From: Sulfurospirillum diekertiae
GTDB lineage: Bacteria; Campylobacterota; Campylobacteria; Campylobacterales; Sulfurospirillaceae
Assembly: GCF_002309535.1 (NCBI RefSeq)
Contig: NZ_CP023275.1
Location: 1,364,001 to 1,428,000 of the forward strand
Direction of reading: 5' to 3'
Length of the DNA: 64,000 nucleotides
Below are positions 26,042-35,471 of the stretch, in pieces. Within the stretch, counting starts at the first letter, position 1, and each line of letters opens with the position of its first letter. The notes under the pieces were generated by a model, which was given only the letters and a program-made list of their open reading frames with translations, was not told the origin of the DNA and made no database searches. Made by a program: the position numbers and the translations under genes.

Positions 26042-27756
26042 TTAGTGCTGCAAACCTTTGAGTTTAAGATACTCTTTGGAGTTAGCCAACAGCTCTTCAT
26101 CGCTTCCAATGGCGCAAATTTTACCATGTTTAAGAAGCGCAATCTTATCTGCTTTTTTGATGGTACTGAGGCGATGGGCAATGACAAAAGTGATTTTATC
26201 TTTGATAAGATTTTCAATCGCCTCAGTAATTTTTTGCTCACTTTGAGAATCAAGTGCCGAGGTTGCTTCATCTAAAATAAGCACTTGTGGATTGGTATAA
26301 ATCGCACGCGCAATGGCAATACGTTGTCTCTGTCCTCCTGAAAGGTTCGTTCCAAACTCATCTAAATGGGTATGAATACCTTCTGGAAGATTTTGAATAA
26401 ATTCGTAGGCATTTGCTTTTTTCAACGCGTCAATAACATTATTTTCATTGATTTCTTTACCATAAGCAACATTGGCAGCAACACTATCATGAAAAATATA
26501 AACACGCTGTGTTACCATCGCAATATTGTGACGTAAATCGTGAAGATCAAAAGATTTCAGATTAGTACCATTGATACAAACATCACCCGTTGTAGGATCA
26601 TAAAAACGCATCAGTATATTCATTAAAGAGCTTTTTCCTCCACCACTATCGCCAATGAGGGCTATCATTTCACCTGCTTTTGCTTCAAGACTCACATCTT
26701 GTAAAGCTTCTTTTTCGCCATAAAAGAGAGAAACGTGATTAAAAGAAATCGTATCAATTTTAGAAGGTAACATTTCTGTTCCAACGGGGATAGATGAACG
26801 TTGATCCAGCAAAAAGAAAATGCGCTCACTGGCAACCAATGCGTCTTGCATTTTATTATAAAGTCCTGAAATTCTTTTAATAGGCGTATAAAGCATAAAA
26901 AGAGCTGTTAAAAAAGAGAAAAATGCACCAACACTCATACCCCCTTCAATCACCTCTTTACCACCGACTAAAATCACTACGGCAACACCAATAGAACCTA
27001 ATGTTTCCATAACAGGACTGACAAGTTCATTGACTTTAACCGATTTCATTGTCAGTTTGAAGTAACGCTCATTATCTTTTTTGAAAAGTTCGTGCTCGTA
27101 TGTTTGTGCATTATTGGCTTGAATAATCTCAATATTGTTGAAAATTTCACTGAGTTTTGCCGTAATATCCGAAACTTTTTCTTGCGATTGTCGTGAGACT
27201 TTTTTCATTTTTTTGGAAAGTACACTCAAAGGATAGATCGCTAAAGGCATAATAATGAGCGAATAAAAAGCAAGTTCAGGGCTTTGATAGATGACAACCC
27301 CCACTAAGCCAAAAATAGTCAGTGTTTGGCTTAGAAATTCAGGAATGAGATTGGAGACAACGGTTCTAACGCGCTCTACATCATTCGTATTACGGCTGAT
27401 AAGTTCACCCGTTCGGTACTCATGAAAAAAAGAGAGGTCGAGTTTTAAAAGATTTTCCAAAATTATGTCACGAAAGCGTTTGATAATATCTTGCCCAATA
27501 TAGGCGGTGTAGTATGCTTGTGTATAACGTCCTGCTTCTTTAAGTGCGTAAACAGCAATAATCGCATAGGGTAAAAGTTCAAGCATCTCTTTATCTTTGG
27601 CGATAAAAATTTCATCCAAAAGAGGCTTGACAAGATACGCTGAATAGGCAGTCCCCCACTTGAGAGAAGCATTCCAAAAATCGCTAAGAGAAAATAGGGA
27701 ATATAGTCCTTAAAAAAAGGAGAAAAACGGGCTAATACGCCTTTAATACCGAGCAT
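26042..27756 (-). CDS. msbA: MsbA-type lipid A/lipid flippase ABC transporter, apparently frameshifted
   Basis: Half-size ABC exporter with an N-terminal six-helix domain and a C-terminal ATPase domain (Walker A GDSGGGKSS, signature LSGGQRQR, Walker B VLILDEATSALD). MsbA is the likely role from similarity and from its Campylobacter position between cysS and pyrD. The first ~33 codons (27756 down to about 27658) and the remainder (entered about residue 34) are in different frames. Adding one base to the G5 run on the coding strand (27653-27657) joins them into the expected SSGGTAYSAYLVKPLLDEIF. As written, the main frame can only start inside the gene. Sequencing error or phase-variable tract are the two explanations. 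Confidence 0.85.
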
Positions 27757-29154
27757 CTAGTTCACCTTTTCCCACTGTGTACCCGTTGTGGTATCCATAA
27801 GTTGTATCTGCTTGGTTTCGAGGAGGGTGCGAATTTCATCGGCTCTCATAAAATCTTTGGCTTTTTTGGCAACGGTGCGCTCTTCAATCAATGTTTCAAT
27901 TTCCGCTTTTTCAGCATCACCGACACCAATTTGAAAGTATGTATAAGGATTATAAAGCCCAATACCTAATAGTAATTCAATCCATTGTAAATTGGCATGC
28001 GTTGTGGCTTTGAGTGCTTTATCTTTCGGGTTAAGATCGAGCATTTCATTGGCTGAAGTGATCATCTCATCCAAACTTGCAAGGGCTTTAGAGATATTGA
28101 GATCATCACTTAGTGCTTCCAGCATAGCCTCTTTAAACGGAACGGAGACTTCACTGACTGTATTTTCAAAAACTCTTTTTTTCAAACGATAAAGTTTATC
28201 AAGACGTTTTTTAGTGGTTACAAGGTCTTCTTCTGAAAAATTGAAATTTGCACGATAATGCGTTGCTAAAAGGTAAAAACGAAGTACTTCTCCACTATAA
28301 ATCGCAAGCGCATCTTTTAAGAAAAAGCTATTTCCGAGTGACTTACTCATTTTCTCACCGCTAATAGTGACAAAACCATTGTGCATCCAGTATTTAGCAA
28401 GCTCTTGATCGCTTTTGCATCTGGTTTGCGCCGCTTCATTTTCATGGTGTGGAAAAAGAAGATCTGCACCTCCCGCATGAATGTCGATCTGAAAATCGCC
28501 ACTGCTCGCAAGATGTTTTTCAATCATTGCCGAACACTCAATGTGCCAACCCGGTCGCCCCACACCAAAAGGGGCCGGATAGCTTGGCTCATTGGCTTTT
28601 GAGAATTTCCATAATGCAAAATCTTTTTGATCTTTTTTCTCTTCTTTTTGCTCAACGCGTGATTGACTCGCATCTTCTTCAATGATACGGTGACTTAAAG
28701 AGAGGTATTTGCTATCTTTAGCCGTATCAAAATAGATACCGTCGCTGGTCGCATAAGCGACTTTTTTGCGAAGCATCTCATCCACAAACGAAATGATTTC
28801 CGACACCGTCTCTGTCGCCTTTGGTTCAATGTCAGCATCGTTTACATGTAAAGCGTGCATTTCATTTTTGTAGCGTTCAATGTAAAACGAAGTGATCTGC
28901 TCAAGTGACTTTCCACTTTCTCTCATTTTATTAATAATTTTATCATCAATATCTGTAAAATTTTTCACAAAGGTGACATGATAACCAAGGGCAATAAATA
29001 CGCGACGTAAAAGATCAAAAGCAATGGCACTTCTGGCGTGTCCTAAATGAGCATCATCGTATACGGTTGGACCGCAAACATAAATTTTAACTTCATTCTT
29101 TTGAATAGGAATAAACGGTACTTTTTTCTTCTGTACCGAATCATAAATAAACAT
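27757..29154 (-). CDS. cysS: Cysteinyl-tRNA synthetase
   Basis: Class I aminoacyl-tRNA synthetase charging tRNA-Cys, 465 residues. The zinc cysteine and HIGH-type motif are in YVCGPTVYDDAHLGHARSA (near residues 27-45). Further zinc ligands are in WHIECSAM and HHENEAAQ. The KMSKS motif is GEKMSKSLGN near residue 269. DALR-type C-terminal domain. Its stop codon TAG directly precedes the ATG of the msbA-like gene, and its start overlaps the end of murJ by 14 bases. Confidence 0.96.
   Translation of the reverse strand: MFIYDSVQKKKVPFIPIQKNEVKIYVCGPTVYDDAHLGHARSAIAFDLLRRVFIALGYHVTFVKNFTDIDDKIINKMRESGKSLEQITSFYIERYKNEMHALHVNDADIEPKATETVSEIISFVDEMLRKKVAYATSDGIYFDTAKDSKYLSLSHRIIEEDASQSRVEQKEEKKDQKDFALWKFSKANEPSYPAPFGVGRPGWHIECSAMIEKHLASSGDFQIDIHAGGADLLFPHHENEAAQTRCKSDQELAKYWMHNGFVTISGEKMSKSLGNSFFLKDALAIYSGEVLRFYLLATHYRANFNFSEEDLVTTKKRLDKLYRLKKRVFENTVSEVSVPFKEAMLEALSDDLNISKALASLDEMITSANEMLDLNPKDKALKATTHANLQWIELLLGIGLYNPYTYFQIGVGDAEKAEIETLIEERTVAKKAKDFMRADEIRTLLETKQIQLMDTTTGTQWEKVN
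28841..28852. repeat. TTTACATGTAAA palindrome, exact
   Basis: Inside cysS, read on the minus strand as ALHVND. Confidence 0.93.
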
Positions 29155-30550
29155 GCATAAGTTCCTTTACATAGTGTAATACACCCCATTCCACAATAAG
29201 GAGTATGACTAAAATGATTGATTTTTTACTATATAGTATAGCAAAAAACTTTCCTAGCCCAAATGAGCGAAGGGTAAAAAAGAGCAAAACAAACGCCGAA
29301 AGGGATCCTGCAAGGGCAAGGCCTGCTGCGCCCATAGGTTTGATAAGACTAAAGGAGAAGATAAGGTTAGCAATGAGCGAATACATAGCAATAATGGCAG
29401 CTTCTTTTTGTCTCATCCCTGCATAAAGCCAAAGGGAGAAAAGTTTTGCTAAACCAAAAGGGATCAGACCTATCATATACATTGCTAAGACAAAACCTGT
29501 GTTGGCTGTATCTTGAGTCGAAAAAGAACCATGTTGAAACAGCAATTTGACAATTTCTTCACTAAGGATAAAACCACCCAGTGTTGATGTTGTGAGTAAA
29601 AATGCTAAAATCCAAAAGCCTTGAGAGAGTAAATTCGAAGCTTCTTCTTCTTTATTGGCTTTGATGAGTCGACTAATTTTTGGAAAAATTCCTGTGGTAA
29701 GTGCTATGGCAAAAAGAGCCAGTGGAAGTTGAAAAATACGGTTTCCATAGTAGAGATAACTAATACTACCCGTCACTAAAAAGCTTGCCAGTGTTGTATC
29801 AACAAAAGAGACGATTTGCGGTGTTGAATTTCCAATAACAGAGTGCCAAAAAGAGCGATTAAAGTTTTTATTGCTCTCTTCAAGCGCCGCATCTCTCTTG
29901 TGACGATACTTAAAACCCAGTGCTAAAAATTTAAAAAAACGCTCTTTCTTAAGCGCAAAAAGATGGGCAATCACTTGCAATACTCCACCGACCAAAACAC
30001 CATAGCTTAAAGCATAAACAATCGTTTTACGATCATAGCCTTGAAATAAAAGCAGAGCCCCTATCATACCAATATTCAAAAGTGCTGTTGAAAAAGCGGA
30101 AACAGCAAAATGGTGTTTGTACTGGAGAAGGGAGCCAAAAAGGGTGACACAAAAGATGAGAGGTAAATAGTAAAAATTAATAGCAACAAAAGGCGCAGAG
30201 AGTGCCACCGTTTCATCATCAAAGCCAAAAGCAATTATTTTGGCAAAAGATTCGCTAAAAAGCGTAACAATCAATGAAAAAATAATAAGAAAAAGTAAAA
30301 AGCGTGAGAAAATGGTATAGGTAAAAAGTGCCTTACGCGATGTTTTAATGAAACTTGGAATAAAGCTCTGTGTAAAAGCGCCCTCCGCAAAAATACGGCG
30401 GAAAAGATTAGGAAATTTAAACGCCACGAAGAAGATATCGCTATAGATATTTGCGCCTAAAATTGAAGCACTCAGTATATCGCGAATAAAGCCAAATATA
30501 CGTGAGACAAGGGTTCCAATACTGTTTGTAAAAAATGATTTAATAAGCAT
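29141..30550 (-). CDS. murJ: MurJ/MviN lipid II flippase
   Basis: Polytopic membrane protein of the MOP exporter superfamily that moves lipid II to the periplasmic side for peptidoglycan synthesis. It has about 469 residues and roughly 13-14 helices. Family marks are TLVSRIFGFIRDILSASILG at the N terminus, DIFFVAFKFPNLFRRIFAEGAFTQSFIPSF and LPLALFAIALTTGIFPKISR. ATG 30550 is chosen over a TTG 15 bases upstream because of the better codon and the family start. It is the first gene of the ten-gene minus-strand block. Confidence 0.95.
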   Translation of the reverse strand: MLIKSFFTNSIGTLVSRIFGFIRDILSASILGANIYSDIFFVAFKFPNLFRRIFAEGAFTQSFIPSFIKTSRKALFTYTIFSRFLLFLIIFSLIVTLFSESFAKIIAFGFDDETVALSAPFVAINFYYLPLIFCVTLFGSLLQYKHHFAVSAFSTALLNIGMIGALLLFQGYDRKTIVYALSYGVLVGGVLQVIAHLFALKKERFFKFLALGFKYRHKRDAALEESNKNFNRSFWHSVIGNSTPQIVSFVDTTLASFLVTGSISYLYYGNRIFQLPLALFAIALTTGIFPKISRLIKANKEEEASNLLSQGFWILAFLLTTSTLGGFILSEEIVKLLFQHGSFSTQDTANTGFVLAMYMIGLIPFGLAKLFSLWLYAGMRQKEAAIIAMYSLIANLIFSFSLIKPMGAAGLALAGSLSAFVLLFFTLRSFGLGKFFAILYSKKSIILVILLIVEWGVLHYVKELMHVYL

Positions 30551-30681
30551 TGCGTATCTTATCAAAAAATGGTTTAAACAATATTTTTATCTATTTTTCG
30601 CTAAGATTTCCTAATATTATATGCAACATTTGTCGATATTAAAGCAAAATTGAGAGTTTATTCAAAAAACAGAGGTGCACA

Positions 30682-32613
30682 TTGGGGCTATTTGATAAGA
30701 TTAAAGGTCATAATACAGATGCGGGTACGCAAAGTGATGGTGATGTATCTGAATTTAAATCTATCGTTATAGACACTATCAATGTCATCAAAGAACTTAA
30801 AAATGTTGCTATTGCAAGTCATGTGAAGCCTACTGAGCTCTCTTTTAAACTTCTACGTACAACAACGTATTACAGCGATGAAAAGAGTGAAAATAATGAG
30901 ATGAATGAAGAAGAGTTAAAACTTTTATTGGATGATAGCTTTTTACTCAACCCCAATCTCAAATTGACACAACATTATCGTGTTGAAATATATAAAATTG
31001 CCGATCAAGAAGAAGATCATACGATTCTTCCTGATATAACACTCAGTGGTAATAAAACTTTAACTAAGATTATTGCAATGGTTGCGAAAAGCCATGATGT
31101 CAAATATACCTCAAAACTTGAAGAGAAAATAATTGAAGATATTCAAATCAAAAAGATTAAAGCAGGCATCTTGGTAGGTATTCGTGATCAAAATATGTAT
31201 AAAGAAGTTAAAAAAATTGTAGCTAATATTCGCGTGAATGGAATTATCGATCAAAATCAGACCTTTGTTGTCTGTCAAGGTGTGGATGAAGTACCTTCCA
31301 TCAATGATGATCTTATCTATCACTATAAGAAAAAAATCAATGCTAAAAGCACCGATGGCAAAATTGATTATTCTAAACGAGGATACGTACTCGCTGTTGA
31401 TAAAGATGAATGTATTATTGAATATATTAAACCGCAACTTGGAACTCCTGGACGTAACTGTAGAGGAGCATTTTTACCTGTAAAAGAACCTCGTAAGTCG
31501 AATGATACACCTATTGCTATTACGGCCAATCTCGCTAAAAAAGAGAGCGATACGAGTATCAAATATATTGCAAATCGCGGTGGCTATGTAAACTTTGACA
31601 AAGGCACTTATGATATCCAAGATCAGATGGAAATTAACGAAATAAGCTTCAGATCGACAGGTTCTATTGATGCAAGTTTGGGTTCAAACATTAAAATTAA
31701 TATCAAAGAAAGTGATATTTTAAAAGATGCCATAGGCGCTGGTATGAGTGTTGAGACTTCCGAAGTACATGTTCAAGGTAACATTGGAAGTGGTGCTAAA
31801 ATTAAAGCAAAGATTGCTGAAATTGGCGGACAAACACATCAGAGTGCTTATATTGAGGCAGATAAAATCATTATTTCAGTCCATCGTGGTGAAGCGAATG
31901 GTCAAGACATTGAAATTGATCGTCTGGAAGGTGGAAAAGTCATTGGGAATACCGTCCATGTTAAACAGATGATTGGTGGCGAAATTATTGCCAATAGCGT
32001 TAAAATAGACAATCTTCTTTCCAATGCAAAAATAACAGCGTGCGATCTTATCGAAATAACCGAACTTAAAGGCAACAACAATAAACTTATTATTGATCCA
32101 AGTGTCACAAAAGAGTTCAATGAAATGATTGATACAATTAATATTAAGATCGAAAAGCTTGAAGAAGAGCTCAAAGCATATCCTAGACAACTCAGTTCAA
32201 AAAAAGAGTTTATCGATAAAAATAAACCCATGGCTGAGATGGTTAAAGATAAGATTATGGAGCTTAAGCGTAATGGTGTCGAACCGCCTATGACACTTTT
32301 TGCAAAGATTAAAGATTTTCAAGAAAAAGTGATTGATTATAATACGTTTTTGCAGACCTTTAAAGATAAAAAAGAGGAGTTGCAAGAATATCGTAAAGAG
32401 CTCAATCAAGTCCAAAATAAAGTGTTCTCAGCAAAAATTATTAACCATTCTGCTTGGAAAGAGTTTAATGAAATACGATTTAGACTTATTTCTCCACCTA
32501 AAGATATAACCTACAATCCAAAAGAGCATGAAATTGTACGTGAAATTACGCTCAAAGATATGGGCAATGGCGAACATAGAGTAATGCGTTCCGCGGAGTA
32601 TAGCAGCAAATGA
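30682..32613 (+). CDS. FapA-family (DUF342) protein
   Basis: A 643-residue cytosolic protein with the FapA/DUF342 plan: an N-terminal mixed domain, a central right-handed beta-helix made of short repeats (about residues 270-480: DASLGSNIKINIKES, VHVQGNIGSGAKIKAKIAEIGG, GGKVIGNTVHVKQMIGGEIIA), and a C-terminal coiled coil (about 485-590). Related proteins are linked to flagellar or polar assembly (Vibrio FapA binds EIIAGlc); the role here is not known. The start is a TTG with AGAGGTG 5 bases upstream. ruvA overlaps the end by 4 bases. Confidence 0.85.
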   Translation: MGLFDKIKGHNTDAGTQSDGDVSEFKSIVIDTINVIKELKNVAIASHVKPTELSFKLLRTTTYYSDEKSENNEMNEEELKLLLDDSFLLNPNLKLTQHYRVEIYKIADQEEDHTILPDITLSGNKTLTKIIAMVAKSHDVKYTSKLEEKIIEDIQIKKIKAGILVGIRDQNMYKEVKKIVANIRVNGIIDQNQTFVVCQGVDEVPSINDDLIYHYKKKINAKSTDGKIDYSKRGYVLAVDKDECIIEYIKPQLGTPGRNCRGAFLPVKEPRKSNDTPIAITANLAKKESDTSIKYIANRGGYVNFDKGTYDIQDQMEINEISFRSTGSIDASLGSNIKINIKESDILKDAIGAGMSVETSEVHVQGNIGSGAKIKAKIAEIGGQTHQSAYIEADKIIISVHRGEANGQDIEIDRLEGGKVIGNTVHVKQMIGGEIIANSVKIDNLLSNAKITACDLIEITELKGNNNKLIIDPSVTKEFNEMIDTINIKIEKLEEELKAYPRQLSSKKEFIDKNKPMAEMVKDKIMELKRNGVEPPMTLFAKIKDFQEKVIDYNTFLQTFKDKKEELQEYRKELNQVQNKVFSAKIINHSAWKEFNEIRFRLISPPKDITYNPKEHEIVREITLKDMGNGEHRVMRSAEYSSK

Positions 32614-33167
32614 TAGTTGGTATTGAAGGAAAAGTTGTTAAAAAAGAGGTGACGTTTGTCCATATTAAAACAACTGCTGGTCTGACGTATAAAGTGTTTG
32701 TTTCATTATCGTGTCTTGGAAAAATTAGCAGTGAAATAATCTCTTTACATGTAAGCCAAATTATCAGAGAAGATCAGCACAGTTTGTATGGTTTTATCGA
32801 CGAAAATGAGAAAAAAGTATTTGACACGCTTATTAAACTCAATGGCATTGGTCCTTCAACGGCTTTAGCGGTTTGTTCAACGCTCAGTCCCGATGATTTT
32901 GCACAAGCTTTAGTGAGTCAAAATGTTCAAGCTTTTCAAAAAGTTCCTGGTATTGGACCCAAGAGTGCCAAACGTATTTTAGTGGAACTGAGTGATTTTT
33001 CATTGCAACTTAGTGCTGATGAGCATAGCTCTAACAGTATGATAGAAGCCTCTTTGGCCCTTGAAAGTCTTGGATTTAAAAAAGAAATGATTAAAAAAGT
33101 ATTGAGTACCTGTCAAGGCGTAGATACTCAAACACTCATTAAAGAAGCTCTTAGAAAGCTTAGTTAA
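32610..33167 (+). CDS. ruvA: Holliday junction helicase subunit RuvA
   Basis: DNA-binding subunit of the RuvAB branch migration complex, 185 residues. It has an N-terminal OB domain (MIVGIEGKVVKKEVTFVHIKT), then two helix-hairpin-helix motifs (LNGIGPSTALAVCSTL and VPGIGPKSAKRILVEL), and a C-terminal three-helix domain that contacts RuvB. Overlaps the FapA-like gene (ATGA). A near copy of the palindrome is read here as SLHVSQ. Confidence 0.96.
   Translation: MIVGIEGKVVKKEVTFVHIKTTAGLTYKVFVSLSCLGKISSEIISLHVSQIIREDQHSLYGFIDENEKKVFDTLIKLNGIGPSTALAVCSTLSPDDFAQALVSQNVQAFQKVPGIGPKSAKRILVELSDFSLQLSADEHSSNSMIEASLALESLGFKKEMIKKVLSTCQGVDTQTLIKEALRKLS
32754..32765. repeat. TTTACATGTAAG, one-mismatch copy of the palindrome
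   Basis: Inside ruvA, in frame as LHVS. Confidence 0.7.
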
Positions 33168-33180
33168 ATAAAGGATGAAA

Positions 33181-34215
33181 ATGACTGTAGCCGTTTTGTT
33201 TGGCGCCCAAAGTTTTGAACATGAGATTAGCGTGGTGAGTGCCATTGCTCTTAAAAAAGTGCTGAAAAGTGACATTGTTTATATTTTTTGTGATTATTAC
33301 CGTAATTTTTACTTGATTCCTACCGATAAAATTACGTCAAAACGTTTTAGCAGTGGAGAATATAAAAAAGATAAACCACTCTATCTTAAGCAAGGTGGTT
33401 TTTACGCTAAAAAAATGTTGGGTGAAGAAAAAGTGACGTTTGATGTCATGATTAACCTTGTGCATGGTATGGATGGGGAAGATGGAAAGCTCAGTTCTAT
33501 GCTTGATTTTTTTAGTGTACCTTACATTGGACCACGGATTGAAGGTAGTTGCATCAGCTATAACAAACTTTTTACAAAGCTTTACGCCAAGGAAGTGGGC
33601 GTTAATGTTTTAGACTACCAAGTGCTTCGTAAAGGAAGTAACGAACCGATTAAAATTGCTTATCCCTTTATCGTAAAGCCTTTACGCCTAGGAAGTTCCA
33701 TTGGCATAGGGATTGTTAAAGAAGAAAAAGAGCTTGCATACGCACTTGATGTTGCTTTTGAATTTGATGATAGTATCCTCATAGAGCCATTCATCAGTGG
33801 TGTAAAAGAATACAATCTTGCAGGTTGTAAGACTGATATGTTTCACTTTTCTATTATCGAAGAACCACAAAAAGAAGAGTTTTTAGATTTCGATAAAAAA
33901 TATTTAGATTTTTCGCGTACAAAGAGAGTGAATGAGGCTACGCTAGATATCAAAGCAGAAGAGGGAATTCGTGACGCATTTATGAAACTTTACGATCCAC
34001 TTTTCCTAGGGGCACTCATTCGTTGTGATTTTTTTGTAATTGATGGCATAACATATCTTAATGAAATCAACCCCATCCCTGGTAGCATGGCAAATTATCT
34101 TTTTGATGATTTTGATAAAATGATTAAGAATCTCTCAAAATGGTTGCCAAAAAGTATCACGATTCCAAAAGAGTACCGCTATATCAACTCCATTCAAGCA
34201 GCTAAAGGTAAGTAA
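33181..34215 (+). CDS. ddl: D-alanine-D-alanine ligase
   Basis: ATP-grasp enzyme making the D-Ala-D-Ala dipeptide for peptidoglycan, about 344 residues. N-terminal VLFGAQSFEHEISVVSA is the family opening. VHGMDGEDGKLSSMLDFFSVPYIGP, FIVKPLRLGSSIGIG and NEINPIPGSMANYLF give the nucleotide, substrate and Mg sites. ATG 33175 touches the AAGG ribosome site, so ATG 33181, six bases further, is more plausible. It lies upstream of murF, whose substrate it makes. Confidence 0.94.
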   Translation: MTVAVLFGAQSFEHEISVVSAIALKKVLKSDIVYIFCDYYRNFYLIPTDKITSKRFSSGEYKKDKPLYLKQGGFYAKKMLGEEKVTFDVMINLVHGMDGEDGKLSSMLDFFSVPYIGPRIEGSCISYNKLFTKLYAKEVGVNVLDYQVLRKGSNEPIKIAYPFIVKPLRLGSSIGIGIVKEEKELAYALDVAFEFDDSILIEPFISGVKEYNLAGCKTDMFHFSIIEEPQKEEFLDFDKKYLDFSRTKRVNEATLDIKAEEGIRDAFMKLYDPLFLGALIRCDFFVIDGITYLNEINPIPGSMANYLFDDFDKMIKNLSKWLPKSITIPKEYRYINSIQAAKGK

Positions 34216-34268
34216 AAGTCTTGTTTATGTAGGATATTACATAAAATTTTGCACAAAGGCTCTAATGG

Positions 34269-34493
34269 ATGACCTATGCTAAAAACGAGATAATGACTGC
34301 AACAGACATGGTGCGCAACTTTAGTTCTGTGTTGGGTAGTATTACCAAAGGTAAAAGTAAACGTGTTGTCATCGTGAAAAATAACCGCTTTGAAGCGGTT
34401 ATGATCACGGTAGATGAATACGAAAAAATGAGTGAAGCCGTTAATATTTTAGAAAAAATCTACGCCAACACGAAAAAGAAGAGTGATGGCTAA
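34269..34493 (+). CDS. Phd/YefM-like small protein without an adjacent toxin
   Basis: A 74-residue protein resembling the Phd/YefM antitoxin fold: ATDMVRNFSSVLGSITKGKSKRVVIVKNNRFEAVMITVDEYEKM. The helix, the two strands and the motif leading to a YEK(M/L)-like end are all there. The expected C-terminal toxin-binding tail is short and basic (YANTKKKSDG). No RelE/Doc-type toxin gene follows; the next gene, overlapping by 8 bases, is an alpha/beta hydrolase. It may be a stand-alone DNA-binding regulator of this operon. The family call is from pattern similarity. Confidence 0.75.
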   Translation: MTYAKNEIMTATDMVRNFSSVLGSITKGKSKRVVIVKNNRFEAVMITVDEYEKMSEAVNILEKIYANTKKKSDG

Positions 34494-35205
34494 GAAAGAG
34501 ATCGTATTTCAAAATACTTCTTACGAATTATCGTATGAGTTGCTCAATCAAAACCAACCTCAAACTATTCTCTTTTTGCATGGTTGGGGCAGTAATAAAG
34601 AGATTATGAAGCAAGCGTTTGGAAAGACGTTTCCTCAGTACCAGCATCTTTATCTTGATCTTCCTGGTTTTGGACACTCTTCAATTAATGATGTTATTGA
34701 TACGGGAGCTTATTCCGACATTGTGCATGTCTTTTTGAAAGCTTTACATGTAAAGCCTCTCATCATCTTTGGGCACTCCTATGGCGGTAAAGTGGCAACC
34801 TTGCTGCACCCAGAAGTTTTGGTTTTACTCTCAAGTGCCGGCATTGTTATACCAAAATCGTTAAAGGTAAAGATAAAAATAGCCCTTTTTAAAATGCTTA
34901 AACCCTTTGCTCCACACTCTTTTTACCGTTTTTTTGCAACCAAAGATGTGGAAGGTATGAGCCCAACCATGTATGAAATTTTGAAAAAGGTCGTTAATGA
35001 AGATTTTAGTGAGCAGTTTCTTACATGTAAAGCAAAAGCATTTCTATTTTGGGGCAAAACGGATAGCGCAACACCGATTGCAAGTGGAGAAAAAATGCAC
35101 GCTTTAATTCAAGGAAGTCACTTTTATCCACTTGAAGGAGACCATTTCTTTTTTTTAAAACAGTCAAAAATAATTGAAAAAACGCTTTTGGAGTTTGGAT
35201 TTTGA
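34486..35205 (+). CDS. Alpha/beta hydrolase
   Basis: A 239-residue alpha/beta-hydrolase fold protein. The oxyanion segment is FLHGWGSNKE, the nucleophile elbow is GHSYGGK (Ser near residue 100), the acid is in WGKTDSATP, and the catalytic histidine is in LEGDHFFF near the end. No signal peptide. It contains one exact and one near copy of the TTTACATGTAAA repeat. Substrate unknown; its place between ddl and murF suggests an envelope or lipid substrate, but only by association. Confidence 0.9.
   Translation: MAKKEIVFQNTSYELSYELLNQNQPQTILFLHGWGSNKEIMKQAFGKTFPQYQHLYLDLPGFGHSSINDVIDTGAYSDIVHVFLKALHVKPLIIFGHSYGGKVATLLHPEVLVLLSSAGIVIPKSLKVKIKIALFKMLKPFAPHSFYRFFATKDVEGMSPTMYEILKKVVNEDFSEQFLTCKAKAFLFWGKTDSATPIASGEKMHALIQGSHFYPLEGDHFFFLKQSKIIEKTLLEFGF
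34743..34754. repeat. TTTACATGTAAA palindrome, exact (GCTTTACATGTAAAGC)
   Basis: Inside the hydrolase gene, in frame as ALHVKP, the same six residues as the copy in the HlyD-like gene. The perfect palindrome is 16 bases. Confidence 0.95.
35030..35041. repeat. CTTACATGTAAA, one-mismatch copy of the palindrome
   Basis: Second copy in the hydrolase gene, in frame as FLTCKA. Confidence 0.7.
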
Positions 35206-35471
35206 GTACTTATAGATTGATTGTAACAGGACGCGTACAAGGTGTTAATTTTCGCCGATTTGTTGTTGATATAGCACAAGCATTGAATTATGTAGGATAT
35301 GTCAAAAATAGTGCCGATGGTAGTGTTGAAGTTGTGATTAACTCTACTTATGAGGAAGATTTGGAATTTTTTATTAGTAAACTCTATGATGGTTCAATGT
35401 TTTCAGATGTTCAAGATGTTACCTGCCAAAAGATCGAAAATATGATCTTTGATGATTTTGAAAAGAGATAA
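35202..35471 (+). CDS. acyP: Acylphosphatase
   Basis: Small enzyme hydrolysing acyl phosphates, 89 residues, the normal size. The phosphate loop and catalytic arginine are in VTGRVQGVNFRRF (Arg 18). The catalytic asparagine is in GYVKNSADGSVEV (Asn 36). The start is TTG overlapping the hydrolase stop by 4 bases, and the stop overlaps the murF ATG by one base. An acylphosphatase in an operon leading to pta and ackA is noteworthy because acetyl phosphate is a possible substrate. Confidence 0.93.
   Translation: MSTYRLIVTGRVQGVNFRRFVVDIAQALNYVGYVKNSADGSVEVVINSTYEEDLEFFISKLYDGSMFSDVQDVTCQKIENMIFDDFEKR

Noticed and set aside
34486-35205. Hydrolase gene as toxin partner of the Phd/YefM-like protein
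   Set aside because: It has a complete Ser-His-Asp alpha/beta hydrolase pattern and no similarity to known antitoxin partners.
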